Source: a bacterium UBP3_UBA6266 (lineage in GTDB: Bacteria; Auribacterota; UBA6266). Taken from it: a DNA stretch of 21,001 nt. This document shows, piece by piece, positions 8,574-15,747 of the stretch; position 1 is the first letter of the stretch; each line of letters starts with the position of its first letter. Where the stretch lies: the NCBI GenBank assembly GCA_002440765.1, contig DJVC01000021.1, positions 1-21,001 of the forward strand, written 5' to 3'. The position numbers and the translations under genes were made by a program. The notes under the pieces were generated by a model. The model was not told where the DNA came from and ran no database searches. It saw nothing but the letters and a program-made list of their open reading frames with translations.

Positions 8574-9659
8574 GTGCATGAAAGTCTCGAATTATTCAGG
8601 AAGAAGCTTTCTGAACTCGAAGCTAAGCTGAGCGATAACTCTCTGATTTCCGATACAAAGAAGTATGCTGAAACAGCCAGAGAACATTCCCGTATTTCAC
8701 AGATAGTATCAACAGGTCTTCGCCTGGAAAAAGTATTGGCCGATTTGAAGTCCGCGGAAGAAGTCATGGATTCGGATAATACCGATGAAGATCTAAGGCA
8801 GCTCGCAAATCAGGAATTAGCTGAACTGGAAATCAGAAAATCACAGCTTGAGAAAGAATATAACTTTCTGCTCATACCCCCCGAACCTAATGACAGCAAG
8901 AATACGATTGTCGAGATAAGAGCGGGAACAGGCGGGGAAGAAGCCGCGCTTTTCGCATCCGATATTATGAGAATGTATATGCGTTACGCTGAGGCCAGGG
9001 GATGGAAAGTGGAGATTTTAAGTTCCAGCGAAACTGAAAAGCAGGGTTTTAAAGAAATAGTTTTTTTGCTTGAAGGCGGCAATGTGTATAAACAGATGAA
9101 GTATGAAGGGGGAATTCACAGGGTTCAAAGGGTTCCGGAGACTGAGGCGAGCGGGCGAATACATACCTCAGCGATAACAGTCGCTGTCCTGCCGGAAGCC
9201 GAGGAGATAGATGTCAAAATCAACCCGGAAGATTTACGTATTGATACCTTCAGGGCAGCCGGCGCCGGGGGTCAGCATGTCAATAAAACCGAGTCAGCCG
9301 TAAGGATCACTCATATTCCCACCGGAATAGTTGTTTCATGCCAGGATGAAAAATCACAGCACAAAAATAAAGCCAAGGCGATGAAAGTTTTAATGGCCAG
9401 GGTTTATGATAAATTGCAGGAAGAAGAGAATAGTAAGCGCGCTTCCCAGAGAAAAACAATGGTTGGATCGGGCGACAGGAGCGCGAAAATCCGGACATAT
9501 AATTTTCCCCAGAACAGGGTCACCGACCACAGGATTAACCTTACACTGTATGACCTTGAGAGCATTATGAATGGAGATTTAAACGAGCTTATAGATAAAT
9601 TGATTGGGAAAGATTACGAAGAGAAAATGAAAAATCTTCATGAAAAATCTAAAGGATGA
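8574..9659 (+). CDS. prfA: Peptide chain release factor 1
   Basis: Recognises UAA and UAG stop codons and triggers peptidyl-tRNA hydrolysis on the ribosome. At 361 residues it has normal length. The codon-recognition tripeptide is Pro188-Glu189-Thr190 in [14 protein letters not shown], matching the PxT class of RF1 and not the SPF of RF2. The catalytic GGQ is at 232-234 in [15 protein letters not shown]. The N-terminal region (1-100) is a helical domain. Start is GTG at 8574; an ATG at 8578 is in another frame. The stop overlaps the prmC start as ATGA, which couples RF1 with the enzyme that methylates its GGQ glutamine. Confidence 0.98.
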   Translation: MHESLELFRKKLSELEAKLSDNSLISDTKKYAETAREHSRISQIVSTGLRLEKVLADLKSAEEVMDSDNTDEDLRQLANQELAELEIRKSQLEKEYNFLLIPPEPNDSKNTIVEIRAGTGGEEAALFASDIMRMYMRYAEARGWKVEILSSSETEKQGFKEIVFLLEGGNVYKQMKYEGGIHRVQRVPETEASGRIHTSAITVAVLPEAEEIDVKINPEDLRIDTFRAAGAGGQHVNKTESAVRITHIPTGIVVSCQDEKSQHKNKAKAMKVLMARVYDKLQEEENSKRASQRKTMVGSGDRSAKIRTYNFPQNRVTDHRINLTLYDLESIMNGDLNELIDKLIGKDYEEKMKNLHEKSKG

Positions 9660-10507
9660 GTATCGGCTCGGCTCTCAAACTGGTAAGTGAAGAACTGGCC
9701 CGGCGAAATATTCCAAACCACCTGAAAAAAGCGGAATGGTTAATTGAAAATATTACGGGCCTGGACCGGGCGTTTATATACCTCGAGAAAGACAGAACAC
9801 TTTCCCAAAAACAGGTATTACAGTTAAAAAAATATCTCAGAAAAGCGGCAAGAGGAGTTCCCGTACAATATATTACAAAACAGGTTTTTTTTTACGGCCT
9901 GGAATTTAAGATAGAAAAGGGTGTTTTTATACCGAGGCCTGAAACGGAATTACTTGTGGAAAAAACGCTGGAGATTATCGCCTGTTCATATAAAAAACCT
10001 GTTGTTTATGATATTTGCTGCGGTTGTGGAGCGGCGGCTATTGCTGTTGCGAAAAACTCGGATGCGGCTGTTTTCGGTACGGATATATCATCGAAAGCCG
10101 TAAAGTGCGCCCTTTCGAACGCGAATTCGATTTTGCCCGGGGGGAAAGTTAAATTTTTTAAAGGGGATTTATTCAATCCCCTGCGGGTGAAAAAGATCTG
10201 TCCCGCGGATATAATTGTCGCCAACCCCCCCTATATTTCAAAAGAGGAGAGGGAAGAGGTGGATAAATATGTCCTGAAATATGAACCGCGGAGAGCCCTG
10301 TGGGCGGGAAATAGCGGTATGGAATTTTACAGGCGAATAATACATGATGCATGCTTTTTTTTAAAAAAGGGCGGGCGCCTTATCTGTGAAATAGGATATA
10401 ATCAGGCTGAAAAAATAAGTGATATCGCGGGAAGAAACGGTTTCTACGGTGTTCATATTATAAAAGACTATAACGCCAAAGACAGAATAGCCTGCTTTAG
10501 ATATTGA
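9656..10507 (+). CDS. prmC: Release factor glutamine N5-methyltransferase
   Basis: Methylates the GGQ glutamine of class 1 release factors using S-adenosylmethionine. At 283 residues it has an N-terminal helical domain (1-100) and a Rossmann-type methyltransferase domain. The substrate-binding signature NPPYIS begins at Asn190; motif I is [14 protein letters not shown], with two Cys where many homologues have LGTGTG, and VFGTDIS follows. [12 protein letters not shown] in the middle is a family hallmark. It overlaps prfA by 4 bases and precedes murA by 19 bases. A run of nine T (9885-9893) is in the coding frame (VFFYG) and does not break it. Confidence 0.96.
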   Translation: MSIGSALKLVSEELARRNIPNHLKKAEWLIENITGLDRAFIYLEKDRTLSQKQVLQLKKYLRKAARGVPVQYITKQVFFYGLEFKIEKGVFIPRPETELLVEKTLEIIACSYKKPVVYDICCGCGAAAIAVAKNSDAAVFGTDISSKAVKCALSNANSILPGGKVKFFKGDLFNPLRVKKICPADIIVANPPYISKEEREEVDKYVLKYEPRRALWAGNSGMEFYRRIIHDACFFLKKGGRLICEIGYNQAEKISDIAGRNGFYGVHIIKDYNAKDRIACFRY

Positions 10508-10526
10508 GCCCGGAAAGGAATAAAAG

Positions 10527-11789
10527 ATGGATGTTTTTATTATTAAAGGAGGGAAGACCCTGAGCGGCGAAGTTTTCGTGTCCGGCGCAAAGAATTCCGC
10601 TCTGCCTGTAATGGCGGCTTCTATTTTAGCGGATTCGCCGTGCGAAATTCAGGGTGTTCCGGAAATCAAGGATATTTCCACCATGGCTGAAATCTTAACT
10701 TGTATCGGAGCAAAAGTGTCCGCGGAAGCCGGAACGGTGAAAATAGATCCTTCGGGCATAAATAATTATACGACTCCGTATGATTTGGTAAAGCAAATGA
10801 GGGCTTCCATTGCGGTTTTAGGCCCGATGCTGGGTAAGTTCGGGAAAGCGAGAGTATCACATCCGGGAGGCTGTGTTATAGGACCCAGGCCTATAGATCT
10901 TCACTTGAAAGGTCTGAGTGAACTTGGAAGTAAAATAAAAATTGAACACGGATATATCCATGCGGAGACAACTGAATTAGTCGGAGCTGATATTTTTCTG
11001 GGAGGAAGGTTCGGTTCCAGTGTTCTTGCCACCGCGAATGTTATGATGGCTGCCGTTAAAGCTAAGGGTAATACTGTTATTGAAAGCGCGGCCTGTGAGC
11101 CCGAAGTGGTGGATCTTGGAAATTTTCTGGTTAAAATGGGGGCAAACATAATCGGGTTGGGTTCTCCCAGAATTATTATTAAAGGGGTTAAAAGCCTTAA
11201 GGGTGCTACTCACAGAATTATCCCCGACAGGATTGAGGCGGGCACTTTTATCATCGCGGGCGCTTTGTGCGGCAAGAAACTTGTTGTTAAAAATGCGTTG
11301 TCGGAACATATGAAAGCGTTGCTGGATATTTTACAGAAATCGGGTGTGCGATTTGATATCGGGAATAATGAAATTACCGTTACAGCAACAGAAAAAAGAG
11401 ACCCTGTGGACGTTATTACAATGACCTATCCGGGATTTCCGACCGATTTGCAGGCGCAGATGACGACGCTTATGTGTATAACACCGGGTATAAGCATTAT
11501 TACGGAGAAAATATATCCTGAAAGGTTTATGCATGTGCCCGAGTTAAACAGAATGGGGGCAAAAATACACAGGGAGGCGTCGAGTACAATCGTAGCCGGT
11601 GTTAAAAGTCTCAGCGGCGCGCCTGTTATGGCTTCTGACCTGAGAGCCAGCGCTTCGCTTGTATTGGCCGGCCTTATCGCCGAAGGGGAAACTGTTATTT
11701 CCAGGGTTTATCATATTGACAGAGGTTATGAAAAAATAGAGTCTAAATTTATGCGGCTGGGAGCGGATATCAGGAGAATTAGCGAGTAA
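10527..11789 (+). CDS. murA: UDP-N-acetylglucosamine 1-carboxyvinyltransferase
   Basis: First committed step of peptidoglycan synthesis: transfers enolpyruvate from phosphoenolpyruvate to UDP-GlcNAc in the cytoplasm. The 420-residue length is standard. Lys22-Asn23 in SGAKNSALP bind substrate, and the catalytic loop HPGGCVIGPRPIDLHL carries Cys116, equivalent to E. coli Cys115. Having Cys rather than Asp predicts sensitivity to fosfomycin. The C-terminal DLRASASLVLAGL contains the active-site Arg. The start is supported by AAAGGA 7 bases upstream. It is the last gene of the rpmE-prfA-prmC-murA unit; an AT-rich inverted repeat follows immediately. Confidence 0.98.
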   Translation: MDVFIIKGGKTLSGEVFVSGAKNSALPVMAASILADSPCEIQGVPEIKDISTMAEILTCIGAKVSAEAGTVKIDPSGINNYTTPYDLVKQMRASIAVLGPMLGKFGKARVSHPGGCVIGPRPIDLHLKGLSELGSKIKIEHGYIHAETTELVGADIFLGGRFGSSVLATANVMMAAVKAKGNTVIESAACEPEVVDLGNFLVKMGANIIGLGSPRIIIKGVKSLKGATHRIIPDRIEAGTFIIAGALCGKKLVVKNALSEHMKALLDILQKSGVRFDIGNNEITVTATEKRDPVDVITMTYPGFPTDLQAQMTTLMCITPGISIITEKIYPERFMHVPELNRMGAKIHREASSTIVAGVKSLSGAPVMASDLRASASLVLAGLIAEGETVISRVYHIDRGYEKIESKFMRLGADIRRISE

Positions 11790-11873
11790 GAGATAAGAGT
11801 TACTGAGTTATTAAGTATAGTATTATAGAAATCGAAACTAAATAACCTAATAACTAAATAACTAATCTCTATA
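11787..11873. repeat. AT-rich imperfect inverted repeat between murA and ffh
   Basis: Nearly the whole 94-base gap folds back on itself. The left arm starts with AGAGAT (11789-11794) followed by AAGAGTTACTGAGTTATTA; the right arm ends with ATCTCT (11865-11870), and its reverse complement reads AGAGATTAGTTATTTAG followed by TTATTAGG. The arms pair over roughly 25-35 bases with a few mismatches and one 2-base bulge, around an unpaired centre near 11818-11835. The right arm also contains an exact 11-base direct repeat, AACTAAATAAC, at 11836-11846 and 11852-11862. No T-run follows, so it is not a standard terminator. It could be a dispersed palindromic or miniature element, a processing hairpin, or a cruciform; only one copy is seen here. 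Confidence 0.7.
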
Positions 11874-11883
11874 CAGGATTGCC

Positions 11884-13200
11884 ATGTTTGACGAATTAAC
11901 ATTAAAATTTGAAAGATTATTTAAAAATCTGCGGGGCTACGGCAGGCTCAGTGAAAGGAATATTGAAGACGCGCTGAGGGATGTAAGGCTTGCCCTGCTG
12001 GAGGCGGATGTCAATTACCATGTGGTCAGGGAATTCACAGGGGCTGTTAAGGATAAAGCTTTAGGGAAAAAAGTTCTTTCCAGTGTTTCTCCGGGTCAGC
12101 AGTTTATTAAGATTCTGTTTGATGAGCTGGCAGAATTCCTTTCGGGCGGGGATAACGCGGAAATCCTGCCGGAAGATAAAATTATTCTTATGGCGGGTTT
12201 GCAGGGTTCAGGCAAGACAACGACGTGCGGAAAACTGGGGTATATGCTTAAAGAAAAAAACCGGAAGTCTCTGCTTGTCGCCTGTGATATACATCGCCCG
12301 GCGGCGGCAGAACAACTTATCCAGGTGGGGCATATTAGCGGTTTGGATGTCTTTTCCCGGAAGAAACACAGGAATGCGGTTGATATCGCCCGGGACGCCC
12401 TGTCTGAATTCAGTCAAGGTAAATACGACCATCTTATAGTTGATTCGGCCGGCAGGATGCATGTTGATAAAGTGATGATGGATGAAATAGCCGAAATAAA
12501 AAAAGCAATTCTTCCTTCAAAAATTTATTTTGTCGCCGATTCCTGTACGGGGCAGGATGCGGTATTGAGCGCAGGATCGTTTCATAAGGCCCTGGATTTT
12601 TCGGGTGTTATACTTACCAAGCTTGACGGGGATACAAGAGGCGGCGCTGCCATATCAATAAGACATGTTACGGGTAAACCTGTTGTTTATGCGGGCACGG
12701 GGGAAAAAAACGGCGATCTGGAAGTTTTTTATCCGGAAAGAATGGCTTCCCGGATATTGGGGATGGGGGATGTGGTCACGCTGGTTGAAAAAGCTCAGGG
12801 GTCGTTTGACCGGAAAGAGGCTGAAAAACTGTTTGATAAAATCAAGAAACACGAATTTGATTTTAACGATTTTTTAAACCAGATAAAACAGTTGAAAAAG
12901 ATGGGGTCTTTGACGGATATCCTGAGTTATCTGCCGGGAGCCGGAAAAAACAAAGGCCTTAATGTCGATGACAGGGAGTTGACCAGGATAGAAGCGATAG
13001 TATCATCCATGACCCTTAAAGAGAGAAACAACCCATTGATAATCAACGGAAGCCGGAGGAAAAGAATAGCGGCAGGCAGCGGGACAACATTGCAGGATGT
13101 CAATTCTCTAATAAGAAGATTTGAAATCAGCGGGAAAATGTTAAAAAAACTAACGCAGTTTAAAGGTAAAATGCCCGATATCCCCGGGTTCGGGTTATAG
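11884..13200 (+). CDS. ffh: Signal recognition particle protein Ffh (SRP54)
   Basis: GTPase that, with 4.5S/6S RNA, delivers nascent membrane proteins to FtsY and the translocon. At 438 residues it has the N domain (1-90), then the G domain with P-loop GLQGSGKTT (105-113), CDIHRPAAAEQL, DSAGR (187-191, usually DTAGR) and TKLDGDTRGGAA (245-256). The C-terminal M domain has the RNA-contact signature SRRKRIAAGSG near 390 and ends MPDIPGFGL. The M domain is short and has only four Met residues after about residue 325, whereas many bacteria have a Met-rich groove. A weak CAGGA ends 5 bases before the ATG. It is separated from murA by the inverted repeat and from rpsP by a promoter. Confidence 0.97.
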   Translation: MFDELTLKFERLFKNLRGYGRLSERNIEDALRDVRLALLEADVNYHVVREFTGAVKDKALGKKVLSSVSPGQQFIKILFDELAEFLSGGDNAEILPEDKIILMAGLQGSGKTTTCGKLGYMLKEKNRKSLLVACDIHRPAAAEQLIQVGHISGLDVFSRKKHRNAVDIARDALSEFSQGKYDHLIVDSAGRMHVDKVMMDEIAEIKKAILPSKIYFVADSCTGQDAVLSAGSFHKALDFSGVILTKLDGDTRGGAAISIRHVTGKPVVYAGTGEKNGDLEVFYPERMASRILGMGDVVTLVEKAQGSFDRKEAEKLFDKIKKHEFDFNDFLNQIKQLKKMGSLTDILSYLPGAGKNKGLNVDDRELTRIEAIVSSMTLKERNNPLIINGSRRKRIAAGSGTTLQDVNSLIRRFEISGKMLKKLTQFKGKMPDIPGFGL

Positions 13201-13209
13201 AAAAAATGA

Positions 13210-13238
13210 TTGACTTTAATGTATCCATACTGTATATT
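13210..13238 (+). promoter_or_regulatory. Sigma70-like promoter for the rpsP operon
   Basis: TTGACT (13210-13215), a 17-base spacer and TATATT (13233-13238) form a near-consensus promoter in the 99-base AT-rich gap after ffh. The predicted start lies near 13245, giving a leader of about 55 bases before rpsP, which has AGGAGG (13289-13294) 5 bases before its ATG. A TATAAT at 13255-13260 has no matching -35. Confidence 0.75.
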
Positions 13239-13299
13239 TTCTCACTTGTAATTTTATAATATTTTATATTAATTTTGGCTGGTATTTTAGGAGGAATTA

Positions 13300-13545
13300 A
13301 TGGCTGTAAAAATCAGGCTTAAAAGAATGGGTTCGAAAAACAATCCTTTTTTCAGGATTGTGGTCGCCGATACAAAAAGCCCCAGAGATGGAAGGTTTAT
13401 TGAGCAGATAGGCACTTATGACCCCAAGGTTGACGGCAAGGTAACCGTGGACAAGGAAAGGGCCGGCTACTGGATGGGCAAAGGGGCGAGACCTTCAGAT
13501 ACAGTTAGGGTGCTGCTCAAAAAACAGGGCTTGTCGATTAGTTAA
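13300..13545 (+). CDS. rpsP: Ribosomal protein S16
   Basis: An 81-residue small-subunit protein needed for 30S assembly. The N-terminus [24 protein letters not shown], the following [16 protein letters not shown] and the C-terminal [14 protein letters not shown] are all diagnostic. The AGGAGG ribosome binding site is strong. It is the first gene after the promoter at 13210-13238, with trmD 4 bases downstream. In many bacteria rimM (and sometimes a KH-domain gene) lies between rpsP and trmD; here there is no room for either. Confidence 0.98.
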   Translation: MAVKIRLKRMGSKNNPFFRIVVADTKSPRDGRFIEQIGTYDPKVDGKVTVDKERAGYWMGKGARPSDTVRVLLKKQGLSIS

Positions 13546-13549
13546 TAAA

Positions 13550-14260
13550 ATGTCCCGGCACAAAAAATTAACTGTAATCATTTTAACGCTCTTTCCAGGC
13601 ATGTTTGACAGGGTGTTCAGCGAGTCTATAATCAAGAGAGCTGTAAATGCCGGCAAAGCGGAAATTAAAATAGTTAATCTCAGGGATTTTACAAAAGATA
13701 AACATAAGACTGCGGATGACAGGCCGTACGGCGGCGGGCCCGGAATGGTTTTAAAGCCCGAACCGATCTTTGAGGCCGTTAAAAAGTTTAAGAAGAGAAA
13801 CTCGGTTGTTTTGCTGGCCAGCGCGTCAGGGAAGAAATACACACAGAAAGATTGTGAAAAACTTGCGGACTGCGGCCATATTATCATCATTTGCGGGCAT
13901 TATGAAGGGGTTGATGAGAGGGTTGCCGAAAAACTGGCAGACTATGAGTTTTCCATCGGCGATTATGTTTTGACGAATGGCGAGATGCCTGCGATGATAA
14001 TTGTTGATTCGATTATAAGGTTGCTGCCGGGTGTTCTCGGACATGCTGATTCCAGCAAGTATGAATCTTTTTCGGACGGCATTCTGGAATATCCTCATTA
14101 TACCAGGCCTGCCGTTTATAAGAATTTTAAGGTTCCTGAAGTCCTGCTTTCGGGAAATCATAAAGAAATCGGCAGGTGGCGAAAAGATGAAGCTTTGGCA
14201 AAAACAAAAAAAAACAGAAAAGATTTAATCGGCAAAAGTAAGTTTTTAAAGGGAGATTAA
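13550..14260 (+). CDS. trmD: tRNA (guanine37-N1)-methyltransferase
   Basis: Methylates N1 of G37 next to the anticodon with S-adenosylmethionine, preventing +1 frameshifts. It is a trefoil-knot SPOUT enzyme; 236 residues is normal. Seen are DDRPYGGGPGM (57-66), the knot segment CGHYEGVDERV (115-125), SIGDYVLTNGE, and LPGVLGHA followed by YPHYTRP. Aligning by these motifs gives an offset of 3 from E. coli: Arg157 matches catalytic Arg154, but Glu172 (codon 14063-14065, in YESF) occupies the place of the catalytic base Asp169. The change is conservative in charge, so activity may remain. There is no clear ribosome binding site; with a 4-base gap after rpsP, translational coupling is likely. A run of nine A (14206-14214) lies near the 3' end. 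Confidence 0.96.
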   Translation: MSRHKKLTVIILTLFPGMFDRVFSESIIKRAVNAGKAEIKIVNLRDFTKDKHKTADDRPYGGGPGMVLKPEPIFEAVKKFKKRNSVVLLASASGKKYTQKDCEKLADCGHIIIICGHYEGVDERVAEKLADYEFSIGDYVLTNGEMPAMIIVDSIIRLLPGVLGHADSSKYESFSDGILEYPHYTRPAVYKNFKVPEVLLSGNHKEIGRWRKDEALAKTKKNRKDLIGKSKFLKGD

Positions 14261-14263
14261 GAA

Positions 14264-14710
14264 ATGAACAAAATCATATCCGAAATAGAAAAATCACAAA
14301 TGAAGAAAAAAATCCCTATGTTTACCGTAGGGGACACAATAAAAGTCCTGTTTAAGATACTTGAAGGCGATAAAGAAAGAATGCAGGCGTTCCAGGGTGT
14401 CGTTATTTCAAGGAAAAGCACGGGCATTAATGAGGCTGTAACGTTGAGAAGGATATCATACGGGGAAGGGGTGGAAAGGGTTTTCCTCCTGCATTCTCCC
14501 AAAGTGGGTAAGATCGAGCGCATAAAAACGGGTTCCACAGGCAAAGCAAAATTGTATTATCTCAGGGATAAAGTCGGGAAAAAAGCGCGCCTGAAGAATG
14601 AACAGCACGTGGCGGGAATGCTTGAAGAAAACAGCCTTGTTTCCGAACCCGCTCCCGCGGTCAAGGATTCCGAACCTGTTAAGCCTGAAGCGGAAGCGCC
14701 TAAAAAGTAA
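14264..14710 (+). CDS. rplS: Ribosomal protein L19 with C-terminal extension
   Basis: Large-subunit protein at the 30S-50S interface. The core (1-112) has typical motifs: MNKIISEIEKSQ, FTVGDTIKV, FQGVVISRKSTGINE, RRISYGEGVERVFLLHSP and AKLYYLRDKVGKKARLK. L19 normally ends here at about 115 residues; this protein continues to 148 with a Glu-, Pro- and Ala-rich tail (113-148) that is probably disordered. AAAGGGA lies about 9 bases before the ATG, and the gene starts 3 bases after the trmD stop. Confidence 0.97.
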   Translation: MNKIISEIEKSQMKKKIPMFTVGDTIKVLFKILEGDKERMQAFQGVVISRKSTGINEAVTLRRISYGEGVERVFLLHSPKVGKIERIKTGSTGKAKLYYLRDKVGKKARLKNEQHVAGMLEENSLVSEPAPAVKDSEPVKPEAEAPKK

Positions 14711-14724
14711 AAAGCCGGCAAAGA

Positions 14725-15369
14725 ATGACGAAATCCCCGGATGAAAAATTTTATTCTCTTTTGGAAATAGAAAATAGTTTACACGGGCAGGGATTAAAGT
14801 TCATTGCGGGAGTTGATGAGGCAGGCAGAGGGCCTTTAGCGGGCCCTGTTGTGGCAAGCGCGGTAATCTTCTACGAGATCCCTCCGGTTTTAGGAATAGA
14901 TGATTCGAAAAAAATATCGGAAAATCAAAGAAAAAAGATGTTTGATTTTCTTGTTGCTTCTTCCAATGTCGCCATAGGAATAGGAACAGAATCAGAAGAT
15001 GCGATTGACAGGAAAAATATCAGGGAGGCATCTTTTGAAGCAATGAGAAAAGCAATTTTTTCCCTTCCGGTTAAACCGGATTTTGTTATTGTAGACGGAT
15101 TTGCGATACCCGGGCTTTCCATTCCCCAGCAAAATATAATCAAAGGTGATTCCAGATGCCTGTCAATAGCCGCGGCATCAATTATAGCCAAGGTATTGCG
15201 TGATGACATGATGGATAAATATGATTTTGAATTTCCCGATTACGGGTTTTCAAGACATAAAGGTTACGGCACAAAAGAGCATTTGGAGTGTTTGAAAAAG
15301 TTCGGTCCGTGCCGGATACACCGCAAAACATTCGCGCCGGTAAAAAATTGCCGTAACGCGGAAAATTAA
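14725..15369 (+). CDS. rnhB: Ribonuclease HII
   Basis: Cuts RNA in RNA-DNA hybrids and at single ribonucleotides left in DNA. The 214-residue protein has the catalytic AGVDEAGRGPLAGPVV motif (Asp31, Glu32), the IDDSKK motif, IVDGFAIPG with the third acidic position, and SIAAASIIAKVLRDDMM. The RHKGYGTKEH segment near the C-terminus is also typical. It starts 14 bases after rplS, a common neighbour order (rplS-rnhB-yraN). The ribosome binding site is weak (AAAG). Confidence 0.97.
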   Translation: MTKSPDEKFYSLLEIENSLHGQGLKFIAGVDEAGRGPLAGPVVASAVIFYEIPPVLGIDDSKKISENQRKKMFDFLVASSNVAIGIGTESEDAIDRKNIREASFEAMRKAIFSLPVKPDFVIVDGFAIPGLSIPQQNIIKGDSRCLSIAAASIIAKVLRDDMMDKYDFEFPDYGFSRHKGYGTKEHLECLKKFGPCRIHRKTFAPVKNCRNAEN

Positions 15370-15385
15370 AGGTATAAAAAGGCAG

Positions 15386-15745
15386 ATGAAAAAGGCTGAA
15401 CTGGCGCGAATAGGGGAAGATATCGCTGTAAAGCATCTGATTGATAAAGGATATTCTATTCTCGAAAGAAATTTCAGGACAAGATTCGGCGAAATAGATA
15501 TTATAGCCGAAAAAAGCGGCAATGTTATATTTGTTGAGGTGAAATCCAGAACGGAAGGGACGGGTTTTATTCCTTCCGAAGCCATTAATTCCAGGAAGAG
15601 ACGGCAGCTTGTCAGGTTATCCGGCTGTTATATTTCTCAGCGCGGTGCCAAATACGACGATTTCAGGATAGACTTAATAGGTTTGGTCTTTAAAGCCGGC
15701 AGGCTTTTAGGTGTAGAACATCTGGAAAATATTATTGAGGGTTAA
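15386..15745 (+). CDS. yraN: YraN/UPF0102 family nuclease-like protein
   Basis: A 119-residue member of the UPF0102 family, which has a restriction-endonuclease-like PD-(D/E)xK fold but no firmly established role. The core is visible: ARIGEDIAVKHL, then ERNFRTRFGEIDII with Gly35-Glu36-x-Asp38, and IFVEVKSR with Glu51-x-Lys53, giving the D...ExK active-site pattern. It sits in its usual place between rnhB (16 bases upstream) and comM (2 bases downstream), suggesting a link to DNA processing or repair. Confidence 0.92.
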   Translation: MKKAELARIGEDIAVKHLIDKGYSILERNFRTRFGEIDIIAEKSGNVIFVEVKSRTEGTGFIPSEAINSRKRRQLVRLSGCYISQRGAKYDDFRIDLIGLVFKAGRLLGVEHLENIIEG

Positions 15746-15747
15746 AT

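Noticed and set aside
9885..9893. Run of nine T in prmC as a possible frameshift site
   Set aside because: The frame is intact across it and the protein matches the family on both sides; no slippery-site context or stop signal follows.
13165..13206. CCCGA/TCGGG hairpin at the end of ffh as a terminator
   Set aside because: The stem is five base pairs, inside the coding sequence, and followed by A residues rather than T.
13255..13260. TATAAT upstream of rpsP as a second promoter
   Set aside because: No -35-like hexamer at 16-18 bases upstream; the region is simply AT-rich.
14206..14214. Run of nine A near the end of trmD as programmed slippage
   Set aside because: The normal frame gives a full-length TrmD ending just before rplS; no downstream structure or longer alternative frame is apparent.
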